This document shows, one piece after another, positions 56,983 through 64,000 of a stretch of 64,000 bases of DNA. How positions within the stretch are numbered: the first letter of the stretch is position 1; each line of letters opens with the position of its first letter. Source of the stretch: Sphingomonas sp. BK580. GTDB lineage: Bacteria; Pseudomonadota; Alphaproteobacteria; Sphingomonadales; Sphingomonadaceae. The translations under genes were made by a program, and so were the position numbers. The notes beneath the pieces are model-generated. The model was not told where the DNA came from, did no database searches, and was given only the letters and a program-made list of their open reading frames with translations. The stretch lies in NCBI RefSeq assembly GCF_014194975.1, contig NZ_JACIAY010000007.1, positions 1 through 64,000 on the forward strand, read 5' to 3'.

Positions 56983-57080
56983 GACCTCTCCATGGGCAGG
57001 CGGCTCGACCCGGCAAGACGGCGGCCGTCGCTCTCACCGCCATCCTACGCCGCGGCCACCGGGCGCGCGAAAACACGCTC

Positions 57081-57090
57081 ATCCTAGGAT
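57081..57090. promoter_or_regulatory. perfect 10-bp palindrome ATCCTAGGAT
   Basis: The palindrome lies about midway between the porin gene (leftward, ATG 56982) and the DctB-like gene (rightward, ATG 57129). It is unusually AT-rich for the region and a candidate operator for the DctD-like regulator or another protein. Confidence 0.4.
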
Positions 57091-57128
57091 TTCCGCGGCT
57101 CACGGCGGCGCGAGGCGCGGGTTTCCGC

Positions 57129-58916
57129 ATGGTCTCGGCGGCCCGGATGCGGTATCCCGCACGCGTGTCTTCGCCGCGTCGCCCCGGTCTGCTGCTCGCC
57201 GCGCTCGCGGTCGTGCTGCTCGGCGCGCTGTTCTACGTCGCGGCGGCGCATCTCACCCGGCAGCGCGCGCTCGACCGCGTCGGCGACGAGGCGCTGCGCA
57301 CCGCACGGCAGCAGGCGCGGCTGATCGACAGCGAGCTGGCCAAGTTCCGCCTGCTGCCGATCGTGCTGAGCGAATATGGCGACCTGCGCGACGCGCTGGT
57401 GCAGGGCGCCGCCTCGCGCGCGGCGACGCGGCTCGACGACAAGCTCGCCTCGCTGGCGCGGCGCACCGGCGAGCCGGTGATCTACGCGATCGACTTGCGC
57501 GGGATGACCGTCTCCGCCTCCAACGCCGCTAGTGCGCAGAGCTTCGTCGGCCACGATTACCGCTTCCGCCCGTATTTTCAGCAGGCGATGCGCGACGGCG
57601 CGGCGGAGCATTTCGCGCTCGGCAACGTCAGCGGGCGGCCGGGGCTGTTCATGGCGCGGCGGATCGACGGCGCCGCGGGGCCGCTCGGCGTCGTGGTGGT
57701 GAAGGTCGAGTTCGACGCGATCACGCGCGCCTGGGCCAACGATCCCGGCGAGACCCTGCTCGCCGACGAGCGCGGCATCGTGCTCGCCGCGACCGACCCG
57801 CGCGCCGCGCTCCGCGTGCTCGCGCCGCTGCCCCCCGCGACGCTCGCCGCGATCCGCCGCACCGGCCAGTTCCTCGACCGCCCGCTCGCGCCGACCGGCT
57901 ATCGCCTCGCCGGCCGCGACGCCAGCGCGCCCGGCGGCGCGCCGCTGCGCCTCACCGCGGTACCGGCGGCGCACCCCGGCTGGCGGCTGCTCCACCTCGT
58001 GCCGGTCGAGCGCGCGCTGCGCGACGCCGCCAACCTCGCGCGGCTCGCCACCGCCACCGCGATGCTGCTGCTGGCGCTGGTCGCGGCGCTGCTGCTGTGG
58101 CGCACCAGCCGGATCGCGCGCGCCGCCGCGGACCGCGCCGAGCTCGAGCAGGCGGTGGCGGCGCGCACCGCCGAGCTCAGCGCGGCGATGGCGCGGCGCG
58201 AGGACGCCGACCGCCGCTTCCGCGCCGCGCGCGAGGAGCTGGCGCAGGCCAACCGGCTCGCCTCGCTCGGCTCGATCACCGCGGGGCTGGCGCATGAGAT
58301 CAACCAGCCGGTGGCGACGATCCGCACGCTCGCCGAGAACGCGCGCCATCATCTCGCGCAGCAGCGCACCGAGCGGGTGGCCGCCAGCCTCGACAGCGCG
58401 GTGGCGCTGACCGAGCGGATCGGCACGATCACGCAGGAGATGCGCCGCTTCGCCCGCCGCGGCAGCGGCACCGCCGGGCCGATCGCGCTCGACGACGTGG
58501 TCGACGGCACGCGGCTGCTGGTGGGCGACCGGCTGCGCGCCGCGCGCGTCGCGCTCGACTGGCCCGCGCCGGGGCAGCCGAGCGTGTTCGCCGGGCGCGT
58601 GCGGCTGGAGCAGGTGCTGGTCAACCTGATCAACAACGCGGTCGACGCGCTCGCCGGGCGCGCCGACCCGCGCGTGGCGCTCACCGTGACGACGAGGGAG
58701 GAATGGGTGGAGCTGACCGTGGCGGACAACGGGCCCGGGATCGACCCGGCGCTGGGCGACGAGGTGTTCAGCCCCTTCGTCACGGGGCGACCCGACGGGC
58801 TCGGACTCGGGCTCGGCATCGCGCGCGACATCATCGCGCAGTTCGACGGCTCACTGCGGATCGTGCCCTCCCCGCTCGGCGGCGCGGCGTTCCGTGCGAC
58901 GGTGCGGCGCGCATGA
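57129..58916 (+). CDS. DctB-like sensor histidine kinase
   Basis: The protein is 595 aa: TM1 (LLLAALAVVLLGALFYVA), a large periplasmic double-PAS sensor (about 40-300; YAIDLRGMTVSASNA and FVGHDYRFRPYFQQAM are typical of DctB), TM2 (TAMLLLALVAALLLW), a coiled coil, and the HisKA/HATPase core with phospho-acceptor H389 (GLAHEINQPVATIR), N-box NLINNAVDAL and GNGPGI-like DNGPGID. It should sense a C4-dicarboxylate or related acid. ATG 57129 is used; ATG 57147 is possible. It overlaps the regulator gene by 4 nt (ATGA). Confidence 0.91.
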   Translation: MVSAARMRYPARVSSPRRPGLLLAALAVVLLGALFYVAAAHLTRQRALDRVGDEALRTARQQARLIDSELAKFRLLPIVLSEYGDLRDALVQGAASRAATRLDDKLASLARRTGEPVIYAIDLRGMTVSASNAASAQSFVGHDYRFRPYFQQAMRDGAAEHFALGNVSGRPGLFMARRIDGAAGPLGVVVVKVEFDAITRAWANDPGETLLADERGIVLAATDPRAALRVLAPLPPATLAAIRRTGQFLDRPLAPTGYRLAGRDASAPGGAPLRLTAVPAAHPGWRLLHLVPVERALRDAANLARLATATAMLLLALVAALLLWRTSRIARAAADRAELEQAVAARTAELSAAMARREDADRRFRAAREELAQANRLASLGSITAGLAHEINQPVATIRTLAENARHHLAQQRTERVAASLDSAVALTERIGTITQEMRRFARRGSGTAGPIALDDVVDGTRLLVGDRLRAARVALDWPAPGQPSVFAGRVRLEQVLVNLINNAVDALAGRADPRVALTVTTREEWVELTVADNGPGIDPALGDEVFSPFVTGRPDGLGLGLGIARDIIAQFDGSLRIVPSPLGGAAFRATVRRA

Positions 58917-60220
58917 GCGCGGCGCCGCTCCGCGTCGTGCTGATCGACGACGACGAGGGCCTGCGTACCGCGCTCGTCGATTCCTTCGCGATCGCCGGCA
59001 TCGAGGTGGAACCGCACGGCGACGCGCGCGCCGCGCTGGCGCAGCTCGACGCTCATTTCCCCGGCATCGTCGTCAGCGACATCCGCATGCCCAAAATGGA
59101 CGGCCACGCCCTGTTCGAGGCGGTGGCGGCGCGCGACCCCGAGCTGCCGGTGATCCTGATGACCGGCCACGGCGACATCGCGATGGCGGTGGCGGCGCTC
59201 AAACAGGGCGCGTTCGACTTCATCGCCAAGCCGTTCGCCGCCGACCACCTGATCGCCAGCGCGCGCCGCGCGCTCGAGATGCGCCGGCTGGTGCTGGAGA
59301 ACCGCCGGCTGCGCGTCGCCGCGGCCGAGGCCGAGACGCACTATCCGCTGATCGGTGAGACCCCGGCGATGGTGCGGCTGCGCGACACGATCCGCCAGCT
59401 CGCGGACGTCGACGTCGACGTGCTGATCGAGGGCGAGACCGGGACGGGCAAGGAGCTGGTCGCGCTGCTGCTGCACCGCTGGAGCCACCGCCGCGCGCGC
59501 CAGTTCGTCGCGGTCGACTGCGCCGCGCTGCCCGACGCGGTGGCGGACGAGGCGCTGTTCGGCAGCCGCGCCCAGCCCGGCCGTGTCGCCGACGCCGACC
59601 GCGGCACGCTCTTCCTCGACGAGATCGACAGCATGTCGCCCGCGCTCCAGGGCAAGCTGCTCCGCGTGGTCGAGGAGCGCGAGCTGCCCCAGCCCGGCGG
59701 CGCGCCGCGCGTCGTCAACCTGCGCGTGGTCGCCGCGGCCAAGACCGACCTGGCCGCCGCGGTCGCGGAGGGCCGCTTCCGCGCCGACCTGCTCTACCGG
59801 CTCGAGACGGTGCGGCTGCGCATCCCGCCGCTGCGCGAGCGCCGCGCCGACGTGCCGCTGCTGTTCGCCTATTTCCTCGGCGAGGCGGCGGAGCGGTTCG
59901 GGCGCGAGCGGCCCAACATCGATCCCGCGGTGGAGGCGCGGCTCGTCGCCGACGACTGGACCGGCAACGTCCGCGAGCTGCGCAACTATGCCACGCGCGT
60001 CGTGCTCGGGGTGGCGGAGGGGACGCCGAGCGCGGCCGACCAGCTGCCGCTCGCCGAGCGCGTCGACCGGTTCGAGGCGGCGACGATCCGCGCCGCGCTC
60101 GACCGCGTGCGCGGCGACGTCGGCGCCGCCGCCGCCGAGCTTCAGCTGCCGCGCCGCAGCCTCTATGACCGCCTCCAGCGCCACGGCATCGAGCCCGCGG
60201 CGTTCCGCCAGCGCGAGTGA
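58913..60220 (+). CDS. DctD-like response regulator lacking the GAFTGA loop
   Basis: The protein is 435 aa: receiver domain (phospho-acceptor D56, K106), AAA+ domain (Walker A GETGTGKE at 174-181, GTLFLDE at 231-237, PPLRERRADVPLL) and a Fis-type HTH (about 390-430; LPRRSLYDRLQRHGI). It is built like NtrC-class activators, but between LFG (215-217) and GTLFLDE only 13 residues remain (218-230) where family members have about 22 including GAFTGA. The loop that touches sigma54 is therefore gone. As with Rhodobacter NtrC or TyrR/PhhR, it may act with the main sigma factor. Likely targets are the adjacent porin and transporter genes. Confidence 0.9.
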   Translation: MSAAPLRVVLIDDDEGLRTALVDSFAIAGIEVEPHGDARAALAQLDAHFPGIVVSDIRMPKMDGHALFEAVAARDPELPVILMTGHGDIAMAVAALKQGAFDFIAKPFAADHLIASARRALEMRRLVLENRRLRVAAAEAETHYPLIGETPAMVRLRDTIRQLADVDVDVLIEGETGTGKELVALLLHRWSHRRARQFVAVDCAALPDAVADEALFGSRAQPGRVADADRGTLFLDEIDSMSPALQGKLLRVVEERELPQPGGAPRVVNLRVVAAAKTDLAAAVAEGRFRADLLYRLETVRLRIPPLRERRADVPLLFAYFLGEAAERFGRERPNIDPAVEARLVADDWTGNVRELRNYATRVVLGVAEGTPSAADQLPLAERVDRFEAATIRAALDRVRGDVGAAAAELQLPRRSLYDRLQRHGIEPAAFRQRE

Positions 60221-60230
60221 TCCTGCCCCG

Positions 60231-61187
60231 ATGCGTCTCCTGTTCCTGTTCGCTTCTCTTCTCCCCGCGGCGCTGCTCGCCGCCGTTCCCGCCGCGGCCG
60301 AGCCGACATTGCTCGAGGTCGACCAACGGCTCGCGGCGATCGCGTGGCGGCTGACGACGGCCAACGCGCCACTGTGCCGCGACCAGCAGCCGGTGATCGG
60401 CGCCACGCTCCACGCCGCCGACCAATACCCACCCGCGCTGCGTACCGCCTTCGCCGCGCCGGTCACGGTCGAGCTGGTGGTGCGGGGCGCCCCGGCGGCG
60501 GCGGCGGGGGTGACGGCGGACGACGGGCTGATCGCGGTCGACGGCGCGGCGGTCGCGCCCCCGGCCGGCGGTGACTCGACGACGAGCGTGACCCGCGACG
60601 CGGCGCAGGCGCTGATCGCCTCGCACCCGCCGACGGCACCGCTCGCACTGACGCTCCGCCGCGCCGGCGCCGACCGCTCGGTAACCGTGCAGCCGCGCGC
60701 GGGCTGCCGCGTCGAGTTCGAGGTGCTCGCGGGCGACAAGCTCGGCGCCTCGTCCGACGGCCGCGTGGTGCAGGTCGCGGGACGATTGTTCGAGCTGTTC
60801 GGCGACGACCAGGTCGCGGTGGTGGTCGCGCACGAGCTGGCGCACGCCATCCTGCGCCACCGCGCGCGGCTGGAGGCGGCCGGCGTGACATGGGGGCTGT
60901 TCGCCGAACTGGGTCGCAACGGCCGGCTGTTCCGCCAGACCGAGACCGAGGCCGATCTGCTCGGCGCCTATCTGCTCCGCAACGCGGGCTGGGACGCGCA
61001 GCTGGCGGTGCGGTTCTGGCGCGAGGAGGGCGGCAAGATCGACGGCGGCTTCTTCCGCAGCCGCACTCACCCTTCCGCCAAGGCGCGCGCCGACGCGATC
61101 GCGGCCGAGTTGGCGACGATGCCGGCGGACGCGCCGCTGCCCTATGCGCCGCCGCTGCTGGCGAAGCGCGACGCGCCGCTGGGGTGA
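60231..61187 (+). CDS. secreted PDZ-M48 family metallopeptidase
   Basis: The protein is 318 aa. A signal peptide (LFLFASLLPAALLAAVPAAA) precedes a PDZ-like domain (about 75-160) and an M48 peptidase core with zinc site HELAH (residues near 200) and the third ligand in TETEADLLG. It is probably a periplasmic quality-control protease, related to BepA/LoiP but with an added PDZ. ATG 60231 lies 10 nt after the regulator stop, so it could be co-transcribed with the two-component genes; a functional tie is unclear. Confidence 0.87.
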   Translation: MRLLFLFASLLPAALLAAVPAAAEPTLLEVDQRLAAIAWRLTTANAPLCRDQQPVIGATLHAADQYPPALRTAFAAPVTVELVVRGAPAAAAGVTADDGLIAVDGAAVAPPAGGDSTTSVTRDAAQALIASHPPTAPLALTLRRAGADRSVTVQPRAGCRVEFEVLAGDKLGASSDGRVVQVAGRLFELFGDDQVAVVVAHELAHAILRHRARLEAAGVTWGLFAELGRNGRLFRQTETEADLLGAYLLRNAGWDAQLAVRFWREEGGKIDGGFFRSRTHPSAKARADAIAAELATMPADAPLPYAPPLLAKRDAPLG

Positions 61188-61307
61188 GGGACGGCGCAGG
61201 GCGCGCCGGAGATAGCGCAGCGCGACATGCATGAGGCCGTTGCTACCCTCCCCACCCGATGCGATGCGGGGGTGCAGCTCAGGCAGTTGAACCGCGCCGA
61301 GGCGCGG

Positions 61308-62591
61308 TCATCCCCCTGAGTCGCGCTCGATGTCCGCGCCGACCGCCGACAGCTTCTCCTCCAGCCGCTCATAGCCGCGGTCGAGGTGGTAGACGCGCGC
61401 GACGCTGGTCTCGCCCTCCGCCACCAGCCCCGCGATGATCAGGCTCATCGAGGCGCGCAGGTCGGTGGCCATCACCGGCGCGCCGACCAGGCGATCGACG
61501 CCCTTCACCACGGCGGTGCGGCCGTGCACCTGGATGTCCGCTCCCATCCGCGCCAGCTCGGGCACGTGCATGTAGCGGTTCTCGAAGATCGTCTCGGTCA
61601 GCACGCTGGCGCCCTCGGCCTTGCACAGCATCGCCATGAACTGCGCCTGCATGTCCGTGGCGAACCCCGGGTAGGGCGCGGTGGAGAGCGTCAGCGGCGC
61701 CAGCTTGCCCTCGCTCGTCACCACGATCGAGTCGCGCCGCTCCTCGATCCCCACGCCCGCCGCGCGCAGCGCCTCCAGCGTCGCTCCCATGTCGGCGGCG
61801 TCGACGTTGGCGAGCTCGACCGTGCCGCCCGCCACCGCCGCGGCGCAGGCGTAGCTGCCCGCCTCGATCCGGTCGGGCATCACGCCATAGGTCGCGCCGT
61901 GCAGCTCGGCCACGCCCTCGATCTCGAGCGTCTCGGTGCCGATCCCCTCGATCCGCGCGCCCATCGCGACGAGGCAGCGGCACAGGTCGACGATCTCGGG
62001 CTCGCGCGCGGCATTCTCGATGCGGCTGCTGCCCCGCGCGGTGACCGCCGCCATCAGCACGTTCTCGGTCGCGCCCACCGAGACGATCGGGAAGGTGTAG
62101 CGCCCGCCGCTCAGCCGCCCGCCGGGGGATGTCGCGGTGACATAGCCCGCGCTCATCTCCAGCTCGGCGCCGATCGCCTGCAGCGCCTTGAGGTGGAGAT
62201 CGATCGGCCGGTTGCCGATGGCGCAGCCGCCCGGCAGCGACACCCGCGCCTGCCCCGCGCGCGCCAGGATGGGCCCGAGCACCAGGATCGAGGCGCGCAT
62301 CTTGCGCACGATGTCATAGGGCGCCTCGGTCGAGGTGAGCTGGCCGGCGCGGATCGTCATCACGCGGCCGAAATCCTCCGGCCGACTGCCCTCGATCGTG
62401 GTCGAGGCGCCGAGCTGGTTGAGCAGGTGGCCGAAGCCGTCGACGTCGGCGAGCCGCGGCAGGTTGCGCAGCGTCACCGGCTCGTCGGTGAGCAGCGCGC
62501 AGGGCATCAGCGTCAGCGCGGCGTTCTTGGCGCCGGAGATGGGGAGACGACCGTTCAGGCGGTTACCGCCGCGGATGAGAATGCGATCCAT
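61308..62591 (-). CDS. murA: UDP-N-acetylglucosamine 1-carboxyvinyltransferase
   Basis: The protein is 427 aa and catalyses the first committed step of peptidoglycan precursor synthesis. It begins [14 protein letters not shown], has [16 protein letters not shown] with the catalytic lysine region, the active-site C123 in [15 protein letters not shown] (fosfomycin target), and [14 protein letters not shown]. The cysteine is present, so fosfomycin sensitivity of the enzyme is expected. ATG 62591. It is convergent with the M48 gene and divergent from a Crp/Fnr regulator. Confidence 0.97.
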   Translation of the reverse strand: MDRILIRGGNRLNGRLPISGAKNAALTLMPCALLTDEPVTLRNLPRLADVDGFGHLLNQLGASTTIEGSRPEDFGRVMTIRAGQLTSTEAPYDIVRKMRASILVLGPILARAGQARVSLPGGCAIGNRPIDLHLKALQAIGAELEMSAGYVTATSPGGRLSGGRYTFPIVSVGATENVLMAAVTARGSSRIENAAREPEIVDLCRCLVAMGARIEGIGTETLEIEGVAELHGATYGVMPDRIEAGSYACAAAVAGGTVELANVDAADMGATLEALRAAGVGIEERRDSIVVTSEGKLAPLTLSTAPYPGFATDMQAQFMAMLCKAEGASVLTETIFENRYMHVPELARMGADIQVHGRTAVVKGVDRLVGAPVMATDLRASMSLIIAGLVAEGETSVARVYHLDRGYERLEEKLSAVGADIERDSGG

Positions 62592-62765
62592 CGCGCCGCT
62601 CTATCGAAGCCCCGGGCGGTCGCCAAGGATGAGCGAACATGGTGACCCCCGCGTGCGCTTGATCGGTTTTAATGCACGTTGGTCGATCCCCCGCGTAACG
62701 AACGCACAGATCAAGGGGATATCCACCGGGTGCCAGCGCGTAGCCTCGCCGACAGGATCGGCGAC

Positions 62766-63470
62766 ATGATTGTCCTCACCGCGCCCGAACGCGCGGCGCT
62801 CGATCAGCTGGGCGAGCGCGAGCGCACCGTCCGCAAGGGCATGACGCTGGTCCGCGAGAATGAACGCGCCACCGAGCTGTTCGCGCTGAAGAGCGGCATG
62901 CTGATCGCTTATGTCCTGCTCGACGACGGCAGCCGGCAGATCCTGCGTTTCATCTTCCCCGGCGACCTCGCCGGCATGGCGGTGATCGCCTTCGGCAAGG
63001 CACCGCACGCGCTGCTGGCGCTCGCCGACAGCGTGGTGGTGCCGATCGACCGCGCGCAGGTGGCCGATATCGTCTTCCGCTTCCCGCGCGTCGCGCTCGC
63101 GCTCGCCGCGCTCGAACAGGTCGAGCGCGCGACGCTGACCGATCGGCTCGCCGGCCTCGGCCGCCTCTCCGCCAAGGCGCGCGTCGCCGCGGTCCTGCTC
63201 GACCTGCGCGATCGTATCCGTCGGCAGGACGACAGCACCGGCGACACCTTCATGCTGGGGCTGACGCAGGAGGAGATCGGCGACGCCACCGGCCTCACCG
63301 CGGTGCACGTCAACCGCATGCTGCGCCAGCTCGAGGACCAGGGGCTGATCGCGCGCTCGGGCGGGCGGGTCACGTTGCTCGACGAGGCGCGGCTGACGCG
63401 CAGCGCCAACCACGTCGACCGCCTCGCCGCGGTCGACCTGAGCTGGCTGCCCGGGCCGAGCGAGGGGTAG
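62766..63470 (+). CDS. Crp/Fnr-family transcriptional regulator
   Basis: The protein is 234 aa: an N-terminal cyclic-nucleotide-binding fold (about 10-130; ENERATELFALKSGMLIAY, ILRFIFPGDLAGM) and a C-terminal winged helix (about 150-215; LTQEEIGDATGLTAVHVNRMLRQL is the recognition helix). The Fnr cluster cysteines are absent, so it does not sense oxygen by an Fe-S cluster; the ligand is unknown. This subgroup is numerous in sphingomonads. ATG 62766. It is divergent from murA. Confidence 0.9.
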   Translation: MIVLTAPERAALDQLGERERTVRKGMTLVRENERATELFALKSGMLIAYVLLDDGSRQILRFIFPGDLAGMAVIAFGKAPHALLALADSVVVPIDRAQVADIVFRFPRVALALAALEQVERATLTDRLAGLGRLSAKARVAAVLLDLRDRIRRQDDSTGDTFMLGLTQEEIGDATGLTAVHVNRMLRQLEDQGLIARSGGRVTLLDEARLTRSANHVDRLAAVDLSWLPGPSEG

Positions 63471-63583
63471 CGCGGCGACAGCGGCGCTCGCTCGCCTCCG
63501 CGTCGCCGTTATCCTGAACGCGTCTCAGCATCCGCCGCGCCGCGCGACCGGCGGCCGTGGCGTCATGCTCGCTGCGCGCCGCG

Positions 63584-64000
63584 CTACCGCCGCACCCCGC
63601 TCGCCGCCAGCTCCGCGTCGATCGCCGCCACCAGCGGCGCCAGCCCCGCCGCGTCGCGCGCCTCGGCGCGCAGCGTCAGCGCGGCCTGGGTGTTGGACGC
63701 GCGCAGCAGCCACCAGCCCTCGTCGGTCGACACGCGCACCCCGTCGGTGCGGTTGACCCGCGCGCCCGCGGCGTCGAGCCGCGCCGCCACCTCCGCCACC
63801 ACCGCGAGCTTGCGCGCCTCGTCGACCGGCACGCGCCACTCGGGCGTGGTGCAGCGCGGCGGCAGCGCGGCGCGCAGCTCCGCGAGCGGCTCGCCCGAGC
63901 GCCGCACCGCGCGCAGCAGCCGCACCGCCGCGTACAGCGCGTCGTCGAAGCCGTAATAACCGTGCGCGAAGAAGATATGGCCCGACAGCTCGCCCGCGAG
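63584..64000 (-). CDS. phosphomannomutase/phosphoglucomutase, C-terminal part
   Basis: The last 138 residues of an alpha-D-phosphohexomutase are visible; the rest lies beyond the right edge. It begins with [20 protein letters not shown], the sugar-binding GEMSGHxFF motif of domain 3, and has [21 protein letters not shown], the phosphate-binding loop of domain 4. This is the bifunctional PMM/PGM (AlgC-like) type rather than GlmM, which has GEQSGH. The product supplies mannose-1-P or glucose-1-P for polysaccharide synthesis. Stop codon TAG at 63586-63584. Confidence 0.9.
   Translation of the reverse strand, partial: LAGELSGHIFFAHGYYGFDDALYAAVRLLRAVRRSGEPLAELRAALPPRCTTPEWRVPVDEARKLAVVAEVAARLDAAGARVNRTDGVRVSTDEGWWLLRASNTQAALTLRAEARDAAGLAPLVAAIDAELAASGVRR

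Noticed and set aside
61260..61307. tRNA-like fold before murA's end
   Set aside because: A GC-rich hairpin is present but there is no T-loop GTTC motif or acceptor pairing.

Overview
The window is a very GC-rich, gene-dense chromosomal segment that reads as a sphingomonad-type alphaproteobacterium (order Sphingomonadales). Supporting signs are a circularly permuted two-piece tmRNA with tag ANDNEALAIAA, a GapR/DUF2312 gene, a DUF1192 gene, an EcfG-type (GGAAC-N17-CGTT) promoter, the string proA-nadD-rsfS near rlmH-envC, and many paired REP-like palindromes in the gaps. Nearly all of it is housekeeping or central metabolism. I see no prophage, insertion sequence, CRISPR array, rRNA or tRNA.

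Positions 1-10.5 kb hold an oxidative sugar-acid cluster. It contains an IlvD/EDD sugar-acid dehydratase (cut by the left edge), a secreted aldose 1-epimerase, a FucP/GluP-type sugar importer, an aldose 1-dehydrogenase, an AraD1/GguC-type (FAH-fold) protein, KDPGal aldolase (dgoA), KDGal kinase (dgoK) and an SMP-30 lactonase. Two divergent promoters in this cluster share an operator-like 12-mer. The housekeeping pair rlmH-envC sits inside the cluster in the orientation opposite to rsfS-nadD-proA, which suggests a local inversion.

10.7-20.7 kb: rsfS, nadD, a RelE/ParE-type toxin-antitoxin pair threaded between nadD and proA with 4-nt overlaps, proA, msrB, a CHAP hydrolase, an acyl-CoA dehydrogenase, an SDR, a 54-aa stress-type protein behind an EcfG promoter, a small membrane protein plus bestrophin, the tmRNA, and an Rrf2 regulator whose transcript is probably leaderless.

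20.8-32.7 kb: ligA, ftsH, tilS, cpoB, a RodZ-like protein, ptsP, a dicarboxylate/amino-acid symporter and a glycine-zipper protein. 32.9-49.7 kb: putA, a MaoC hydratase and a thiolase, secreted peptidases and an amidohydrolase flanking an agmatine deiminase, gapR, a PilZ protein, an acyl-CoA ligase and a diguanylate cyclase.

50-64 kb: clpA, DUF1192, a quinone oxidoreductase, and a carboxylate-uptake module: a KgtP-type MHS transporter and an outer-membrane channel facing a DctB/DctD-like two-component pair. The DctD-like regulator has lost the sigma54-contacting GAFTGA loop. A secreted PDZ-M48 protease, murA, a Crp/Fnr regulator and a phosphohexomutase cut by the right edge complete the window. 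Almost all same-strand neighbours overlap by 4 nt or lie within about 15 nt, so operon structure is clear.
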